DNA from: Acidobacteriota bacterium | GTDB lineage: Bacteria; Acidobacteriota; Terriglobia; UBA7540 | Reading direction: 5' to 3' | NCBI GenBank assembly: GCA_021784615.1 | Contig: JAJYHU010000379.1 | Span: 1 to 6,153, forward strand | DNA: 6,153 nucleotides | Part shown: in pieces, positions 6,146-6,153 of the stretch | How positions within the stretch are numbered: the stretch's first letter is position 1 | Layout of the letters: each line of letters starts with the position of its first letter | Notes under the pieces: model-generated | What the model saw: the letters and a program-made list of their open reading frames with translations, nothing else | Told to the model about the DNA's origin: nothing | The model's database searches: none | Made by a program: the position numbers and the translations under genes

Positions 6146-6153
6146 CCAGATCG

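Overview
This 6.15 kb window reads as ordinary, well-kept bacterial chromosome. It holds three intact genes, all on the + strand, with no sign of mobile elements, CRISPR arrays, RNA genes or broken genes. The DNA is moderately GC-rich. A membrane-anchored SurA/PpiD-type foldase sits next to a Bacillus FadN-like beta-oxidation gene and its thiolase. This would fit an environmental Gram-negative such as a soil Acidobacteriota, but that placement is an inference from protein style, not a demonstrated assignment.

Layout: positions 1-272 are a non-coding flank that ends in a promoter with a perfect TATAAT and a good ribosome binding site. Positions 273-2204 encode a 643-residue membrane-anchored peptidyl-prolyl isomerase/chaperone. 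Positions 2205-2343 hold a perfect 10-bp hairpin right after the stop, then a near-consensus sigma70-type promoter (TTGACC, 17 nt, CATAAT). Positions 2344-4764 encode an 806-residue bifunctional 3-hydroxyacyl-CoA dehydrogenase/enoyl-CoA hydratase of FadN architecture (dehydrogenase first, hydratase last). A 133-nt gap follows, with a small hairpin but no convincing promoter. Positions 4898-6079 encode a FadA-type acyl-CoA thiolase. The last 74 nt are non-coding and end in a strong purine-rich ribosome binding site, so another gene on the same strand probably starts just past the edge.

How the genes work together: the second and third genes supply the last three steps of fatty acid beta-oxidation, namely hydration of 2-enoyl-CoA, oxidation of 3-hydroxyacyl-CoA and thiolytic release of acetyl-CoA. 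The missing first step (acyl-CoA dehydrogenase) would be a reasonable guess for the gene beyond the right edge, as in the Bacillus fadN-fadA-fadE order. The foldase is functionally separate (envelope protein folding) and appears to be its own transcription unit, because a hairpin and a fresh promoter separate it from the fad genes.

I found no evidence of a new biological system. The observations most worth a second look are a tandem internal duplication in the C-terminal half of the foldase, the substituted oxyanion-hole motif in the hydratase domain, and a perfect G/C-run hairpin inside the dehydrogenase/hydratase gene.
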